Assembly: GCA_037833965.1 (NCBI GenBank) | Contig: AP031352.1 | Coordinates: forward strand, 14,984,501 to 15,048,500 | Direction of reading: 5' to 3' | Origin: Marchantia polymorpha subsp. ruderalis | Taxonomy: Eukaryota > Streptophyta > Marchantiopsida > Marchantiales > Marchantiaceae | DNA: 64,000 nucleotides | In this document: positions 9,432-21,703 of the stretch, one piece after another | How positions within the stretch are numbered: position 1 is the first letter of the stretch | How the letters are laid out: every line of letters begins with the position of its first letter | Notes under the pieces: model-generated | Database searches by the model: none | Seen by the model: the letters and a program-made list of their open reading frames with translations, nothing else | What the model was told of the DNA's origin: nothing | Made by a program: the position numbers and the translations under genes

Positions 9432-9588
9432 AATTTCCTAAGACTCCAAGACACTAGATGAGCTCCTCTACATCTATTTAGCAATGAATATAGAGCTTTG
9501 AAACCAGCTTCTACCCTCTTTTGCACACAAAGTGCCCAACTATAATCAGATGAGAAATCAATGCCCAAATATTTGTAACTTTTCACTT

Positions 9589-9666
9589 TATTTGTGTTTT
9601 TTAGCCTTTTGACCCTTTGGGTCCCACGGGCTTGATCCATTTACCATTTACCACCATTTACCATTT
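9589..9666 (+). mobile_element. 78-bp LINE 3' fragment nested in B1
   Basis: Only the last part of the 3' UTR, the hairpin and the tail are present. ACTT flanks both sides (9585-9588 and 9667-9670). The hairpin is complete, so this may be close to the shortest body that reverse transcription left here. Confidence 0.8.
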
Positions 9667-10709
9667 ACTTGTTCCAACTCTAATCCTTTGTAACAGAAAG
9701 AGAGCTTGGATCTAGTTCCCACAAGAATGACTTTGGACTTCTCTAAATTGACTTCCATCTGATTTTGAGTACAAAAGCTAGCCAAAGTGTCGAGGTGTTT
9801 CTGTAAACTAGTGGCATCACGTGCTAGTAATATGACATCATCTGCATACAAAAGAGCTTTGATGACAAAGCCTCCAAGTTTAACACCTTCGCTATCACAA
9901 TCCTCCAACCACCTTTCTATATCATCTATGAAAACTCCAAAGAGAGTGGGAGAGAGAGGACAACCTTGAATGACTCCAATGGTGCTGATAATCTCTTCGG
10001 TTTGAGAAGTGTTGATCTTGGCTCGAAATGAGTGGTATAATGCAGCCACCGCTGCCAAGAGATCTGATGGTACTCCAATAGTTTGCAATCTTTGCCATAA
10101 AAGCTCACGAGGTACTGTGTCAAAAGCTTTCTTGAAATCAATGAAGGCACAAAACAAAGCTTTTCCATTACCCTTGGATTTCTCCCATAGAACACGTAAA
10201 ACCAAGATATGGTCTATAGTGTTGAATGTAGGACGAAAACCAGCTTGGAACCGCGCTCTCTTCTGACAAGATTCAGCTCATGTGCTCAACTTTGACTCCA
10301 CCAATTTGCCAAATAACTTGGCAAAAATACTACCCACCATGATAGTGCGATAGTTTGTCACCAAGGCCTTGCTCCCAGATTTGTGAATAGGAACAATCTT
10401 CCGTAGAGACCAAGATGAAGGAAAGCCATGAATAGCAGCATACTCTAACACTTTCGTGAGTATAGGCCCAATAGCATCTCCTCCCCACTTGAGAAGTTCA
10501 ATGGAAAGCCCATCCAAATCCTCACATTTACCATTTGCCAATTGTGTGAGTTGAGTCATCACTTCAACTTCTGAAAATAATGGTAAATGGTAAATGGTAA
10601 ATAGATAAATGGTAAATAGATAAAGCCCGTGGGACCCAAAGGGGCAAAAGGCTAAAAAACACAATACAAACAATCCAACTCCAAACTAGGAGAGAACCAA
10701 AAGAACCCC

Positions 10710-13700
10710 CTAGCTAGTGCCCAAAGCACTAGAACGGTAACTAATAATATCTCTAATGTAACAACCTAAATCATAAGGCTCGAGTTGAAGCAGAGAAAAG
10801 AAATTCTCGACATCAACTTTATGCGCCACTCGAATCTCTATATATCTAATACAAGTAATAAACACATGCTCTTCATCCTCAACATTTCTCCCATCACATA
10901 GCCTACAAATCCGTTCACTCCTATCAATATTCAACCAACGTCCTTCCTCAATTCCAAGCCTATGAGATCCTGTTCTATGCCTGGCAATAATATGACGTAA
11001 AGATGTAGCAATCTCTGCAACAAGGTACCCTTGCTCACAATAAATAAGCATAGGATTCACATGAAGTTGATAAAACTGCATTTTAGTGCCTACTCTCCTC
11101 CAAATGATGTTGAGAAACTCCTCCTTAATACGCTCGCGAAGGGCCATAGGTTGCAGATCCCAATCCAATTCCGTCACATTCCACCTCAAAGACCAAGTCA
11201 TCACATCTGCAAACCATCCCTTGGAACGTGTGGCACGCAAAGCATGAAGAGGAAGTCGAGAAGCATCAAGAGATCTCACCCTTCTAATATAAGTGATGGT
11301 CAAGTAGAGAGCTTAAGCCTCAAGAGGTAGACAACCTGTTTCCGCAAGAAGAATAGCATAAGGAGTTTGGTTCCTTACACCTAACTCTTCTTGTAAGAAG
11401 ATCTTTTGCACCCTCTCCACACGCTCCCAACTTGTCTTCTTACTGCCAGGACCCCACACTTGTGTCCCATATAGAACCACCGGCAACACTAAACTCCTAA
11501 ATAAAAATTTCCTAAGACTCCAAGATACTAGATGAGCTCTTCTACATCGATTTAACAATGAATATAGAGCTTTGTAACCAGCTTCTACTCTCTTTTGTAC
11601 ACAAAGTGCCCAACTATAATTCTGAGAAAAATCAATGCCTAAATATTTGTAACTCTTCACTTGTTCCAATTCTAGTCCCTTGTAAAAGAGAGAGAACTTG
11701 GATCTAGTGCCCACAAGAATGATCTTTGATTTTTCCAGATTGACCTCCATCTGATTTCGAGTACAAAAGCTAGCCAAAGTATCAAGGTGTTTCTGTAAAC
11801 TAATTGCATCACGTGCTAGTAATATAATATCATCTGCATACAAAAGAGCTTTGATCACAAAGTCTCCAAGTTTGACTCCTTCACTCTCACAATCATCCAA
11901 CCACCTTTCTATATCATCTATGAATATTCCGAATAGAGTAGGAGAGAGAGGACAACCTTGAATAACTCCAATGGTGCTCGAGATCTCTTGAGGCTGAGAG
12001 GCATCAATCTTAGCTCGAACTGAAGTGTATAAAGTGGCCACAGCTCCGAGTAGATTAGCCGGTACTCCAATGTCTTGTAGTCTTTCCCATAAAAGCTTTC
12101 GAGGAACAGTATCAAAAGCTTTCTTCAAATCGATGAAGGCACAAAATAAAGCTTTCCCATTGCCCTTGGATTTCTCCCATAAAACACGTAAGGCCAAAAT
12201 ATGGTCAATAGTGTTGTATGTAGGACGAAAACCGGCTTGGGCCTTTGCTCTCTTCTGAAAATCCTCTGTCCATGTGCTCAACTTAGATTCTACCAACTTC
12301 CCAAACAACTTGGCAAAAACACTACCAACCATGATGGTGCGATAGTTTGTCACCACGTCCTTCCTTCCTGATTTATGAATAGGAACAATCTTCCGCATGG
12401 ACCAAGTTGATGGAAAACCATGAACCATAGCATCTTCCAAAAGCTTAGTGAGAACCGGTCCAATACAATCTCCTCCCCACTTGATAAGTTCAATGGACAA
12501 GCCATCTAAATCCTCACATTTGCCATTTGCTAATTTTCGGAGAATAGTCATCACCTCTCCTTCCGAAAATAATCCAGTTGTTGCTTCGCAATATGGCATA
12601 GATGTGGCTTCTGGAAAGAAATAGAGCTTTTTGGCAAAAGCTACCAAAGACTCGGAATCAAGAGAAGGTTTTGACGATGGTGTAGCTAATCGTCTCCAAA
12701 AGGACTTGGGATCCTTCATCAGGTCCTTTGTCAAGGATTCTTGCTTTCGTCTTAAGAAAGCTCGTTTCTTAGACTTCACCAAGTCTTTGTATATCCTTGT
12801 CAAAAGAAGCCGACTTTGAATATCCAAAGACCTATCAACAGACCTTGCCCTTGCTAGCTTGCATTCGGAGTCAAACCATCCATTGCAAGGTAGCCCCTTA
12901 GCAATCCTAGTACTATGCCTCAAAAAGAACTTCGATGCAGAAGTTTTGAGCAATTCTATGAGCTGTAAACTAGCGGTATGCGAATCTGGACTCCATATGG
13001 TGTGAGTCAAAAGATCTTGTAGATGTTCTGCATAAAGGTCTCTTTTACAAGGATCTAAGCGAAACTTGGGAGAAGCTAAAAGAGATTGGCAAGGTGAAGT
13101 AGAGATTGATTTTGACATTGAAAGTGTGAACAAAAGAGGTGCATGATCTGATTCAGGTTGAGGATCCAAAACATCAAAATTGGAGATCAGAGAGGTACTA
13201 ACCAAGGAAGACAAGAGAAAATCTATTGTGCTAGCACCGGTAGGGGAAAAACAAGTATTGGACTGAGAGTTGGGAAAGCGAGAGGTTCCATTGAGAACCT
13301 TCAAGTTACAAGTGGCTCCAAATGTCAAAAAGTGCTCTGTCAAAGAGTTTGTGGAAGGATCAAAAGAGGTTCTAGACCACAAACTATCGTAAATTTCTTC
13401 AAACATAGAAGAAGCCAAGGGATCACTAAATTGAGTAAATTGAGCACAACGTATACGAGCATTGAAATCTCCAGCAAGAAAGACATCCCCTTTACTTTGG
13501 AATCTAAGAACATCTTCAATAAGCCGATGGAATGGTTCACTTCGGTTGCAAAAGCGTGTTGAGTAGATACCCATGGACAATGGTGCAAAATAACAAATTG
13601 CCAAATAGCAATAAGATCCTCCAACCACCCCGAGACGTAGCCAATGATACTGTCCACCAACATCTTGAGCTTCTAGATGTATGAGAGGTAGAAGATGAGA

Positions 13701-13916
13701 CCTGATGAAAGTAGCAATACCTCCTTGACCCCTTCCCGCATGTTGTCTTCTCTGGTTCCATGTCGACCCCACCAAGGTAAACCCTTCCAACTGAGCAATA
13801 GTATTGCTTTCATGTTCCCAAGTCTCCACAATGTTGATGACGTCAGCCATCTTCCAAATCGGAGCAGTACTCACATACTTTGTTGTTGAAAGTCCTCGGA
13901 TATTCCACACCAACAC
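10710..13916 (-). pseudogene. LINE ORF2 (A2), one premature stop
   Basis: The endonuclease and RT motifs are all present and the first 867 codons are open. A GAA codon in LPLEAEAL has become TAA (11313-11315), cutting off the last about 200 residues including the zinc-knuckle-like motif. As in A1, GTG stands where B and C have the first ATG. The rest is collinear with A1. Confidence 0.9.
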
Positions 13917-13934
13917 CCTTATCTTCTCGGATTG

Positions 13935-14690
13935 CTATGTTGACGACACCCTCCTCCTCTGAGTAACGATTGCTCTCCCATCGTGTAAATAAGCAACAAA
14001 ACCCGATTCTTGAGCCTCTTTTACCTTCGCAAGCTCCTTTCTCCTAACTTCCACTTGTACAGGAGTCAGATCAGGATCCAACCATATTCTACGTCCCTTT
14101 AACATAGCCTTATTAGCCAAGGCAACATCACGTTGAGTTTGATTGACAAACTTCACTATAATACCACGAGGTTGAGCTCCCTTGTTTCCAATACGAAAAG
14201 CTTGAGCCAATTCCGCATTGGAAACCTGAAGTGTTTCATCCAAAAACTTGGTGACAACACTCTTGACATCTTCATTCTCTATTTCAGGTAAACATGAAAT
14301 TCTCACATTCTTCCTACGTGCAAGCTGGTTGGACTTTTCAATCTCTTGTTCTTGACAAAAAGAGATTTGAGCAGCCTTTGTAGCTTCAGCGTAGGATTTG
14401 ATCTTCAAATCTAAGCTTTCGACCACCTCATGCAATCTAGGACTATCCGCACTTGTCATCTGAGAGCATACCTTCCCTTGGATGTCATCCACAGATTTAG
14501 ATACATCCCACATCACACCCACACTATCCTTGAACACCTTCTCCACGTTCTTCTGTGATCCCTTCAACTCTCGAATTTGATTATGTGCGAGAGTTAAAGC
14601 AGCCTGTTGCATCTTGAATTCATGTCGAAGTTCCTTCAACTCTTCCAAAATTGTTTGCAGAGGCTGAAAAATATCGTCTTGAGAAGCCAT
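13935..14690 (-). CDS. LINE ORF1 (A2)
   Basis: All 251 codons are open with the same coiled coil, RRM-like and C-terminal parts as A1. It differs by a few residues (PLQTILEEL at the N-terminus, ISCLPE for ISGLPE, AFRIG for AYRIG). The Gly-to-Cys change lies in a residue constant in the other copies. It ends in the UAG before CAAUCC. Confidence 0.88.
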   Translation of the reverse strand: MASQDDIFQPLQTILEELKELRHEFKMQQAALTLAHNQIRELKGSQKNVEKVFKDSVGVMWDVSKSVDDIQGKVCSQMTSADSPRLHEVVESLDLKIKSYAEATKAAQISFCQEQEIEKSNQLARRKNVRISCLPEIENEDVKSVVTKFLDETLQVSNAELAQAFRIGNKGAQPRGIIVKFVNQTQRDVALANKAMLKGRRIWLDPDLTPVQVEVRRKELAKVKEAQESGFVAYLHDGRAIVTQRRRVSST

Positions 14691-14769
14691 GTCGTATCAA
14701 CTTCCGTATCAACCGAAACACTCTAAATTCTAGGTCGAAACACCAAAAAATATCGTAACTTCTCACTCA

Positions 14770-15659
14770 AGCGTCCATGCACCTTCAAACTTGATGAGCT
14801 TCTGCCGAATATCAATCCCCAAGTCCTCAAAAATTTTCAGCCTCAGATCATGCTTTGTCGAAAAGATAAAAATGTCTGAACATTTTTGTGACCACCTGAA
14901 CACTCGAGATAAAAAGTCGAAACTCAAAATGGTCTGTAACTTCTGAAACAAGCGTCCGTTCACCTTCAAACTTTTTATGCTACTGCCGAATATTGATCTC
15001 CAAGTCCCCAAAAATTTTCAGCCTCAGATCATGCTTCGTCAAAAAGATAAAAATGTCTGAACATTTTTGTGACCACCGGAACACTCAAAACAAAAAGTCG
15101 AAACTCCAAATGGGCTGTAACTTCTGACTCAAGCGTCCGTTCACCTTCAAACTTTTTATGCTACTGCCAAATATTGATCTCCAAGTCCTCAAAAATCTTC
15201 AGCCTCAGATCATGCTTCGTCGAAAAGATAAAAATGTCTGAACATTTTTGTGACCACCGGAACACTCAAAACAAAAAGTCGAAACTCCAAATGGGCTGTA
15301 ACTTCTGAATCAAGCGTCCGTTCACCTTCAAACTTTTTATGCTACTGCCGAATATTGATCTCCAAGTCCCTAAAATTTTTCAGCCTCAGATCATGCTTCG
15401 TCAAAAAGATAAAAATGCCTCAACATTTTTGTGACCACCGGAACACTCGAAACAAAAAGTTGAAACTCCAAATGGGCTGTAACTTCTGAATCAAGCGTCC
15501 GTTCACCTTCAAACTTTTTATGCTACTGCCGAATATTATTCTCCAAGTCTCCAAAAATTTTCAGCCTCAGATCATACTTCGCCAAAAAGATAAAAATGTC
15601 TGAACATTTTTGTGACCACGTGAAACACTCGCAATTGACACTCTTCGCTGAAGAAATTC
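14770..15659 (-). repeat. 5' UTR monomers M1 of A2
   Basis: Units start at 14770, 14951, 15132, 15313 and 15494, each exactly 181 bp apart. The last unit is about 166 bp and runs into the first M2 unit. Confidence 0.9.
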
Positions 15660-16744
15660 GTGAACTTCGGCGTCCCAACTCCAAAATGCGTGAAATTTTG
15701 CAGGCTGGAGCGCGCTACCCAACTCCACGCCCCTGCAAAGTTTCAGCTTCCGTGGACACTCAGACACGAAGAAACGATCTCTGCAAGAAACGATCTCGAC
15801 CTAAACACTCGAAAACTCCAACTCGAAACTTGAGAAATCCGTGAACTTCGGCGTCCCAACTCCAAAATGCGTGAAATTTTGCAAGCTGGAGCGCGCTATC
15901 CAACTCCACGCACCTGCAAATTTTCAGCTTCCGTGGACACTCGGACGCGAAGAAACGATCTCTGCAAGAAATGATCTCGACCCCAACACTCGAAAACTCC
16001 AACTCGAAACTTGAGAAATCCGTGAACTTCGGCGTCCCAACTCCAAAATGCGTGTAATTTTGCAGGCTGGAGCGCGCTACCCAACTCCACGCCCCTGCAA
16101 ATTTTCAGCTTCCGTGGACACTCAGACGCGAAGAAACAATCTCTTTAAGAAACGATCTCGACCCCAACACTCGAAAACTCCAACTCGAAACTTGAGAAAT
16201 CCGTGAACTTCGGCGTCCCAACTCCAAAATGCGTGAAATTTTGCAGGCTGGAGCGCGCTACCCAACTCCACGCCCCTGCAAATTTTCAGCTTCCGTGGAC
16301 ACTCAGACGCGAAGAAACGATCTCTTTAAGAAACGATCTCGACCCCAACACTCGAAAACTCCAACTCGAAACTTGAGAAATCCGTGAACTTCGGCGTCCC
16401 AACTCCAAAATGCGTGAAATTTTGCAGGCTGGAGCGCGCTACCCAACTCCACGCCCCTGCAAATTTTCAGCTTCCGTGGACACTCAGACACGAAGAAACG
16501 ATCTCTGCAAGAAACGATCTCGACCCCAACACTCGAAAACTCCAACTCGAAACTTGAGAAATCCGTGAACTTCGGCGTCCCAACTCCAAAATGCGTGAAA
16601 TTTTGCAGGCTGGAGCGCGCTACCCAACTCCACGCCCCTGCAAATTTTCAGCTTCCGTGGACACTCAAACGCGAAGAAACGATCTCTGCAAGAAACGATC
16701 TCGACCCCAACACTCGAAAACTCCAACTCGAAACTTGAGAAAAA
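15660..16744 (-). repeat. 5' UTR monomers M2 of A2
   Basis: Six units start at 15660, 15841, 16022, 16203, 16384 and 16565, each exactly 181 bp apart. M2 is richer in GC than M1 and contains a 14-bp imperfect inverted repeat (CCTGCAAAATTTCA and its complement) about 30 bp apart. Short open frames across each unit lack ATG and shift between units, so I do not call them genes. Confidence 0.9.
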
Positions 16745-16758
16745 CTTCAAAAAATGGT

Positions 16759-18084
16759 AAATAAGTCTGGATTTCCTTCACAATGTGGCATAGATGCAAC
16801 ATTGGGAAAAAACTTGGGATCAAGAGTAGGTTTAGAAGATCGCACTGCCAACCGCCTCCAAAAGGATTTGGGATTCTCCAAGAGCTCCTTTGTCAAGCAC
16901 TCTTGCTTCTGCCTCAAAAATGCTCGTTTCTTGGACTTCACCAAGTCTTTGTAAAGTCTTGTCATCATCAACCGATTGTGAAGATCCAAGGATTTATCAA
17001 GTGATCTCGCCCTCGCTTGCTTGCAATCAAAGTCAAACCATCCATTGCAAGGAAGACCTCTAGCTCTCCTGGTCTTATGTCTCAAAAAGAACTTAGAAGC
17101 AGAGTTTTGGAGCAACTCAGTTAGTTGCAAACTAGATGTATGTGCATCAAGGCTCCAAGTAGTACAAGTCAAGAGGTCTTGGAAATGTTCACTATAAAGT
17201 TGCTTCTTACTAGCATCTAAACAAAACTTGGGGGAAGTAGAAACATAGTGACATGTAGGGAGAGGGATTGACGTTGATAACAAAAGAGTAAATAAAAGAG
17301 GTGTATGATCTGATTCTGGTTGAGGCTCTAGAATATCAAACGCTGAGATAAATGAACTATTAGTGGCAGAGGACAAAAGATAATCTATAGTGCTAACACC
17401 TGTAGAGTAAAAACATGTATTGGGGTGACAGTTGGGAAAGAAAGAAACACCATTGAGAACTTTCAGATTACAAATGGCTCCAAAAGTCAAGAAATGCTCG
17501 GTCAAATCATTTGTACAAGAATCACAAGAGACTCTAGACCACAAACTATCTCTACTTTCTTCAAAAGAGTGAGAAGACAAGGAACTATCAAATTGTGTAA
17601 ATTGAGCGGAACGTATGCGGGCATTGAAGTCTCCAACAAGAAAAACTTCACCTTTGTCTTGATATTTGAGAACATGTCCTATGAGCCGATGGAATGGTTG
17701 ACTTCGATTGCAAGTGCTTGTGGAGTAGATCTGCATGGATAATGGTGCAAAGTAACAAACTGCCAAATAACTGTAAGATCCTCCAATCGATCCAAGACGA
17801 AGCCAATGATATTGTTTCCCAATATCTTGGCTTTCCAAATGTAGCATAGGAAGAAGTTCAGATCTGATGAAAGTAGCAATGCCTCCAAAGCCTCTTCCTG
17901 CTTGTCGATTTCTATGGTTCCAAGTAGATCCCACCAGAGTAAAACCTTGTATCTCTCCAATAACATTACTTTCATGCTCCCAAGTCTCAACAATGTTGAG
18001 GATGTCCGCCATCTTCACAATCGGATGTGCACTCACATACTTAGTCGTAGATAGGCCTCTTATGTTCCATATCAACACCCTCAA
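16759..18084 (-). pseudogene. B1 ORF2 N-terminal part (endonuclease)
   Basis: It is open from LRVLIWNIRG (the usual ATG is ATA here, giving I) through E in ETWEHE, GDFNAR and PESDHTPL to the linker, where A2 interrupts. The frame is open upstream to the UAG at 18097-18099. About 40 bp near the A2 junction is missing relative to other B copies (16815 region). Lost ATG and interruption make it non-functional. Confidence 0.82.
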
Positions 18085-18121
18085 TCTCTTGGATTGCTAG
18101 GTTGATGATTGTCTCCTCCTC

Positions 18122-18147
18122 TCCTCCATTTACCATTTACCATTTAC
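18122..18147 (+). repeat. Solo 3' tail insertion in B1 ORF1
   Basis: A 26-bp insertion (TCCTCC followed by ATTTACC units) lies in the end of B1 ORF1 compared with 54030-54060. The TCCTCC part repeats the flanking sequence. Confidence 0.7.
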
Positions 18148-18188
18148 TTGGTGATAATAGCTTGACTATCTAATAGCTTGACAGAGTG

Positions 18189-19080
18189 CGTCCAATTTTG
18201 AGTTTCGAGCTTTGAGTTTCAAAATTTGAGGGCAAGAGATTCTTATGGGAGCTGTATCTTCTACGTTCGGAGTGATCTGGAGCTGAAATTTAATGGAACG
18301 CTAGATTGGGGCAGGGCGCACGAGCCTGCAAAATTTCAGGCCGAACGCCATTTGGAGCGAGAAGTTGACGTGTCTTGGAGGTCTAAGCTTTTTGAGAGGG
18401 GAGGGCCGAATCTTGTAGGGGCCGTAACTTTGGGCTCGAGTGTAAATGGGGGCTGAAATTTTGTGGCGTTATGACGTCGGGTAGAGCGCTCAAGCCTGTC
18501 AATTTTCAGGTCGAACGGAGTTTCAGAGTCACAATGCGTCCAATTTTGAGTTTCAAGATTTGAGGGCAAGAGATTTTTACGGGAGCTGTATCTTCTACGT
18601 TCGGAGTGATCTGGAGCTGAAATTTGGTGGAACGCTGGAGTGGGGCAGGGCGCACGAGCCTGCAAAATTTCAGGCCGAACGCCATTCGGAGCGAGAAGTT
18701 GACGTGTCTTGGAGGTCTGAGCTTTTTGAGAGGGGAGGGCCGAATCTTGCAGGGGCCGTAACTTTGGGCTCGAGTGTAAACGGGGGATGAAATTTTGTGG
18801 CGTTGTGACGTTGGGTAGAGCGCTCAAGCATGTCAATTTTCAGGTCGAACGGAGTTTCAGAGTCACAGTGCGTCCAATTTTGAGTTTCGAGCTTTGAGTT
18901 TCAAGATTTGAGGGCAAGAGATTCTTACGGGAACTGTATCTTCTACGTTCTGAGTGATCTGGAGCTGAAATTTGGTGGAACGCAGGAGTAGGGCAGGGCG
19001 CACGAGCCTGCAAAATTTCAAGCCGAACGCCATTTGGAGCGAGAAGTTGACGTGCCTTGGAGTTTAGAGCTTTTCGAGAG
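18189..19080 (+). repeat. 5' UTR monomers of subfamily C, 334-348 bp
   Basis: Units start at 18189, 18537 and 18871 (partial). The 14-bp length difference is a GAGTTTCGAGCTTT-type stretch. Each unit is a dimer: both halves carry GCTGAAATTT followed about 40-50 bp later by an AATTTCAGG-type box. The same pair of boxes occurs in B and M2 monomers, so all may descend from one unit of about 170 bp. Confidence 0.8.
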
Positions 19081-19114
19081 AGAATTCACATGATGGCGTC
19101 TCAAGACAATTTCA

Positions 19115-19136
19115 TGGTAAATGGTAAATGGTAAAT
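19115..19136 (-). repeat. Solo 3' tail insertion in C1 ORF1
   Basis: TGGTAAA units are inserted seven codons after the ORF1 start. No LINE body is present. The duplication at the edges is at most one or two bases. Confidence 0.65.
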
Positions 19137-19634
19137 ACTCAATCTGTTGCAAACGGTTTTGGAAGAGTTGAAAGTACTACATGCAGAGTTCAAGGTACAG
19201 AGCTCTACTTTAATTGCAGCTCAATATGAAATTAGAGAGTTGAAGCTCTCTCAAAAGAGTTTCGAGAAGATTATGGTTGATATTTCAGAACACGTAAAGA
19301 ATATCCAAGAGAAAGTTGGTTCTCAAGCTTCCACTCCTGCTACTCCTAAATTGCATGAAGTGGTTGAAAGTCTAGAGGTGAAGATGAAATCTTATGTAGA
19401 AGCCACCAAGTCTGCTCATATCTCTTTCTGTCAAGAGCAAGAGATTGAAAAGACTAATCAATTTGCTCGTAGAAAGAATGTGAGAATTTTTGGTCTACCT
19501 GAATCTGAGAAGGAAGAGGTGAAGAGTGTTGCCACCAAGTTTTTAGCTGAAACACTTGATGTTCCTAATGCGGATGTGGCTCAAGCTTTTCGCATTGGAA
19601 CCATAAGAACTCAACCTCGAGCCATCATAGTTAA

Positions 19635-20158
19635 ATGGTAAATGGTAAATGGTAAATAGATCAAGCCCGTGGGACCCAAAGGGTCAAAAGGCTAAAAAAC
19701 ACAATACAAACAATCCAACTCCAAACTAGGAGAGAACCAAAAGAACCCCCTAGCTAGTGCCCAAAGCACTAGAACGGTAACTAATAACATCTCTAATATA
19801 ACAACCTAAACCATGAGGCTCGAGTTGAAGCAGAGAAAAGAAATTCTCGACATCAACTTTATGCGCTACTCGAATCTCTATATATCTAGTACAAGTAATA
19901 AACACATGCTCTTCATCCTCAACATTTCTCCCATCACATAGCCTACAAATCCGTTCACTCCTATCAATATTCAACCAACGTCCTTCCTCAATTCCAAGCC
20001 TATGAGATCCTGTTCTATGCCTGGCAATAATATGACGTAAAGATGTAGCAATCTCTGCAACAAGGTACCCTTGCTCACAATAAATAAGCATAGGATTCAC
20101 ATGAAGTTGATAAAACTGCATTTTAGTGCCTCCTCTCCTCCAAATGATGTTGTATGAC
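19635..20158 (-). mobile_element. LINE subfamily A, 5'-truncated 3' fragment in C1
   Basis: It comprises tail, hairpin, 3' UTR and the last about 130 codons of ORF2 (stop at 19750-19752, A-type VFITCTRYIEIRV). GTTAA flanks both sides (19630-19634 and 20159-20163), a clear 5-bp target-site duplication. Six bases of filler precede the right copy. Confidence 0.88.
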
Positions 20159-21126
20159 GTTAAGTTCAATGACCAAACTTAACGTGATACAGCTTTAGCC
20201 AACAAAGCTGTACTCAAAGGACGTAGGATTTGGTTAGATCCCGATCTCACACCTCTACAAGTAGAGGCAAGGAGAAAGGAGCTTGCAAAAGTCAAAGAAG
20301 CTCAAGATGCTGGATTTTTTGCTTATCTTCGTGATGGACAAGCAATTGTCACTCAAAGGAAGAGACAATCATCCACATAGCAATCCAAGAGCTTGAGGGT
20401 GTTAATGTGGAATATTAGAGGTCTTTCTACAACCAAGTATGTGAGTGCTAATCCGATTTGGAAGATGGCGGACATCATCAACATTGTGGAGACGTGGGAA
20501 CATGAGAGCAACACTATTGGAGAGATACCAGGGTTTACTTTGGTGGGATCCACTTGGAATCAGAGAAATCAACGAGCTAAAAGGGGCTATGGCGGTATTG
20601 CTACTTTCATCAGATCTCAATTTCTACCTTTGATACATTTAGAAGGTCAGGATATTGGAGGTCAATATCATTGGCTTCGTCTTGGTTTGGTTGGAGGATC
20701 TTATAGTTATTTGGCTGTTTGTTACTTTGCACCATTGTCCATGCCTATCTACTCCACACGCACTTGCAATCGGAGTCAACCATTCCATCGACTTATAGGA
20801 GATGTTCTCAATTATCAAAGCAAAGGTGAAGTTTTTCTGGTTGGAGATTTCAATGCTCGAATAGGTTGTGCACAATTTACTCAAGTTGGTGATCTCTTGA
20901 GTTCTCCCTCCTTTGAAGAACTTGAAGATAGTATGTGGTGTAGAAAGTCTTCTGATATTTGTACAAATCCTTTGACAGAACACTTTCTAACCTTTGGAGC
21001 CACATGTAATTTGAAAGTTCCTCAACGGTATCTCTCTCTTTCCCAACTCCCTTTCCAATACGTGCTTTTCTCCTACAGGTGTTAGCACCATTGATTATCT
21101 TCTATCCTCAGTCACTCATAGCTCTT

Positions 21127-21145
21127 ACCATTTACCATTTACCAT
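21127..21145 (+). repeat. Solo 3' tail insertion with target-site duplication
   Basis: Nineteen bases of tail are flanked by AGCTCTT on both sides (21120-21126 and 21146-21152). The duplication may be 9 bp if the last AT of the tail belongs to it. The uninterrupted site is seen near 26357. Confidence 0.85.
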
Positions 21146-21597
21146 AGCTCTTTTATTTTGAAATTTGATATTCTAGAACCTCAGCCAGAGTCAGATCATG
21201 CACCTCTCTTATTTACTCTCTTGTTATCAAAAACAATCCCTCTCTCTCCATGCCATTCTGTTTTAGCTTCTCCCAAGTTTCGTTTAGATCCTAGTAAGAA
21301 AGAGTTGTACATGTTACATTTTCAAAACCTTTTGACTCACACTTCATGGAGCCTTGATCCACATACAGCGAGTGGGCAATTAATAGAGTTGCTCAAAGAC
21401 ACTGCTTCTAAGTTCTTTTTGCGGCACAAGGATCGAAGAGCTAGGAGGCTTCCTTGCAATGGATGGTTTGACTTGGATTGTAAGCAAGCGAGGATGAGAT
21501 CAGTTGACAAGTCTTTGGATTTCCAAAGTCGGCTTACCTTGACAAGGCTTTACAAAGACTTGGTGCAGTCTAAAAAAAGAGCTTTTTTGAGGACGAA

Positions 21598-21671
21598 TGG
21601 TAAATAGATCAAGCCCGTGGAAAAATTTGGGCCATTTCTCGATTTATGCGTGTCATCCTTGCGCAGGGGCC

Positions 21672-21703
<32 letters not shown>

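Larger units (their letters stand above)
8892..10580 (-). pseudogene. B1 ORF2 RT region, interrupted
   Basis: In B1 order this holds the RT with FIDFKKAFD, GVIQGCPLSP and YADDVILLA, then the post-RT region. A tail-only insertion (9414-9431) and a 78-bp 3' fragment (9589-9666) break it. It ends where A2 inserts, at the codons for LFSEVEVM. The single stretches remain open, so most damage comes from insertions. Confidence 0.8.
10581..16744 (-). mobile_element. LINE subfamily A element A2, long 5' UTR
   Basis: It has a tail (10581-10620, with an extra TAGA-interrupted unit), a hairpin (10624-10653, inner stem with one mismatch), ORF2 with one stop, an intact ORF1, five M1 monomers and six M2 monomers. 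It is inserted into B1 between CTGAAAATAA and AAATAAGTCTGG. About 14 bases of filler at the 5' side (16745-16758) resemble the flank plus a tail unit. Confidence 0.9.
2596..18170 (-). mobile_element. LINE subfamily B element B1, split by nested insertions
   Basis: Pieces at 2596-2995, 8892-9588, 9667-10580 and 16759-18170 join in order as one B element read on the minus strand, from 3' tail to the end of ORF1. The join at 2995/8892 recreates the uninterrupted ORF2 sequence seen near 63490. The host target is the B copy ending at 2595. Its ORF1 is cut near its C-terminus by C1. It contains a plus-strand B, A1, a short 3' fragment, A2 and tail-only insertions. Confidence 0.8.
19093..20380 (+). 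pseudogene. LINE ORF1 (C1), twice interrupted
   Basis: ATG GCG TCT CAA GAC at 19093 starts the protein. A tail-only insertion (19115-19136) breaks it after seven codons, and an A fragment (19635-20158) breaks it inside the RRM-like core. The rest is a typical C ORF1 (LEELKVLHAEF, SLEVKMKSY, VRIFGLPE) ending RQSST-UAG at 20378-20380 in frame with ORF2. Confidence 0.85.

Noticed and set aside
15660-16744. M2 arrays as CRISPR or as a free satellite
   Set aside because: The units are directly adjacent without spacers and always lie upstream of subfamily A ORF1, so they are part of the LINE 5' UTR.
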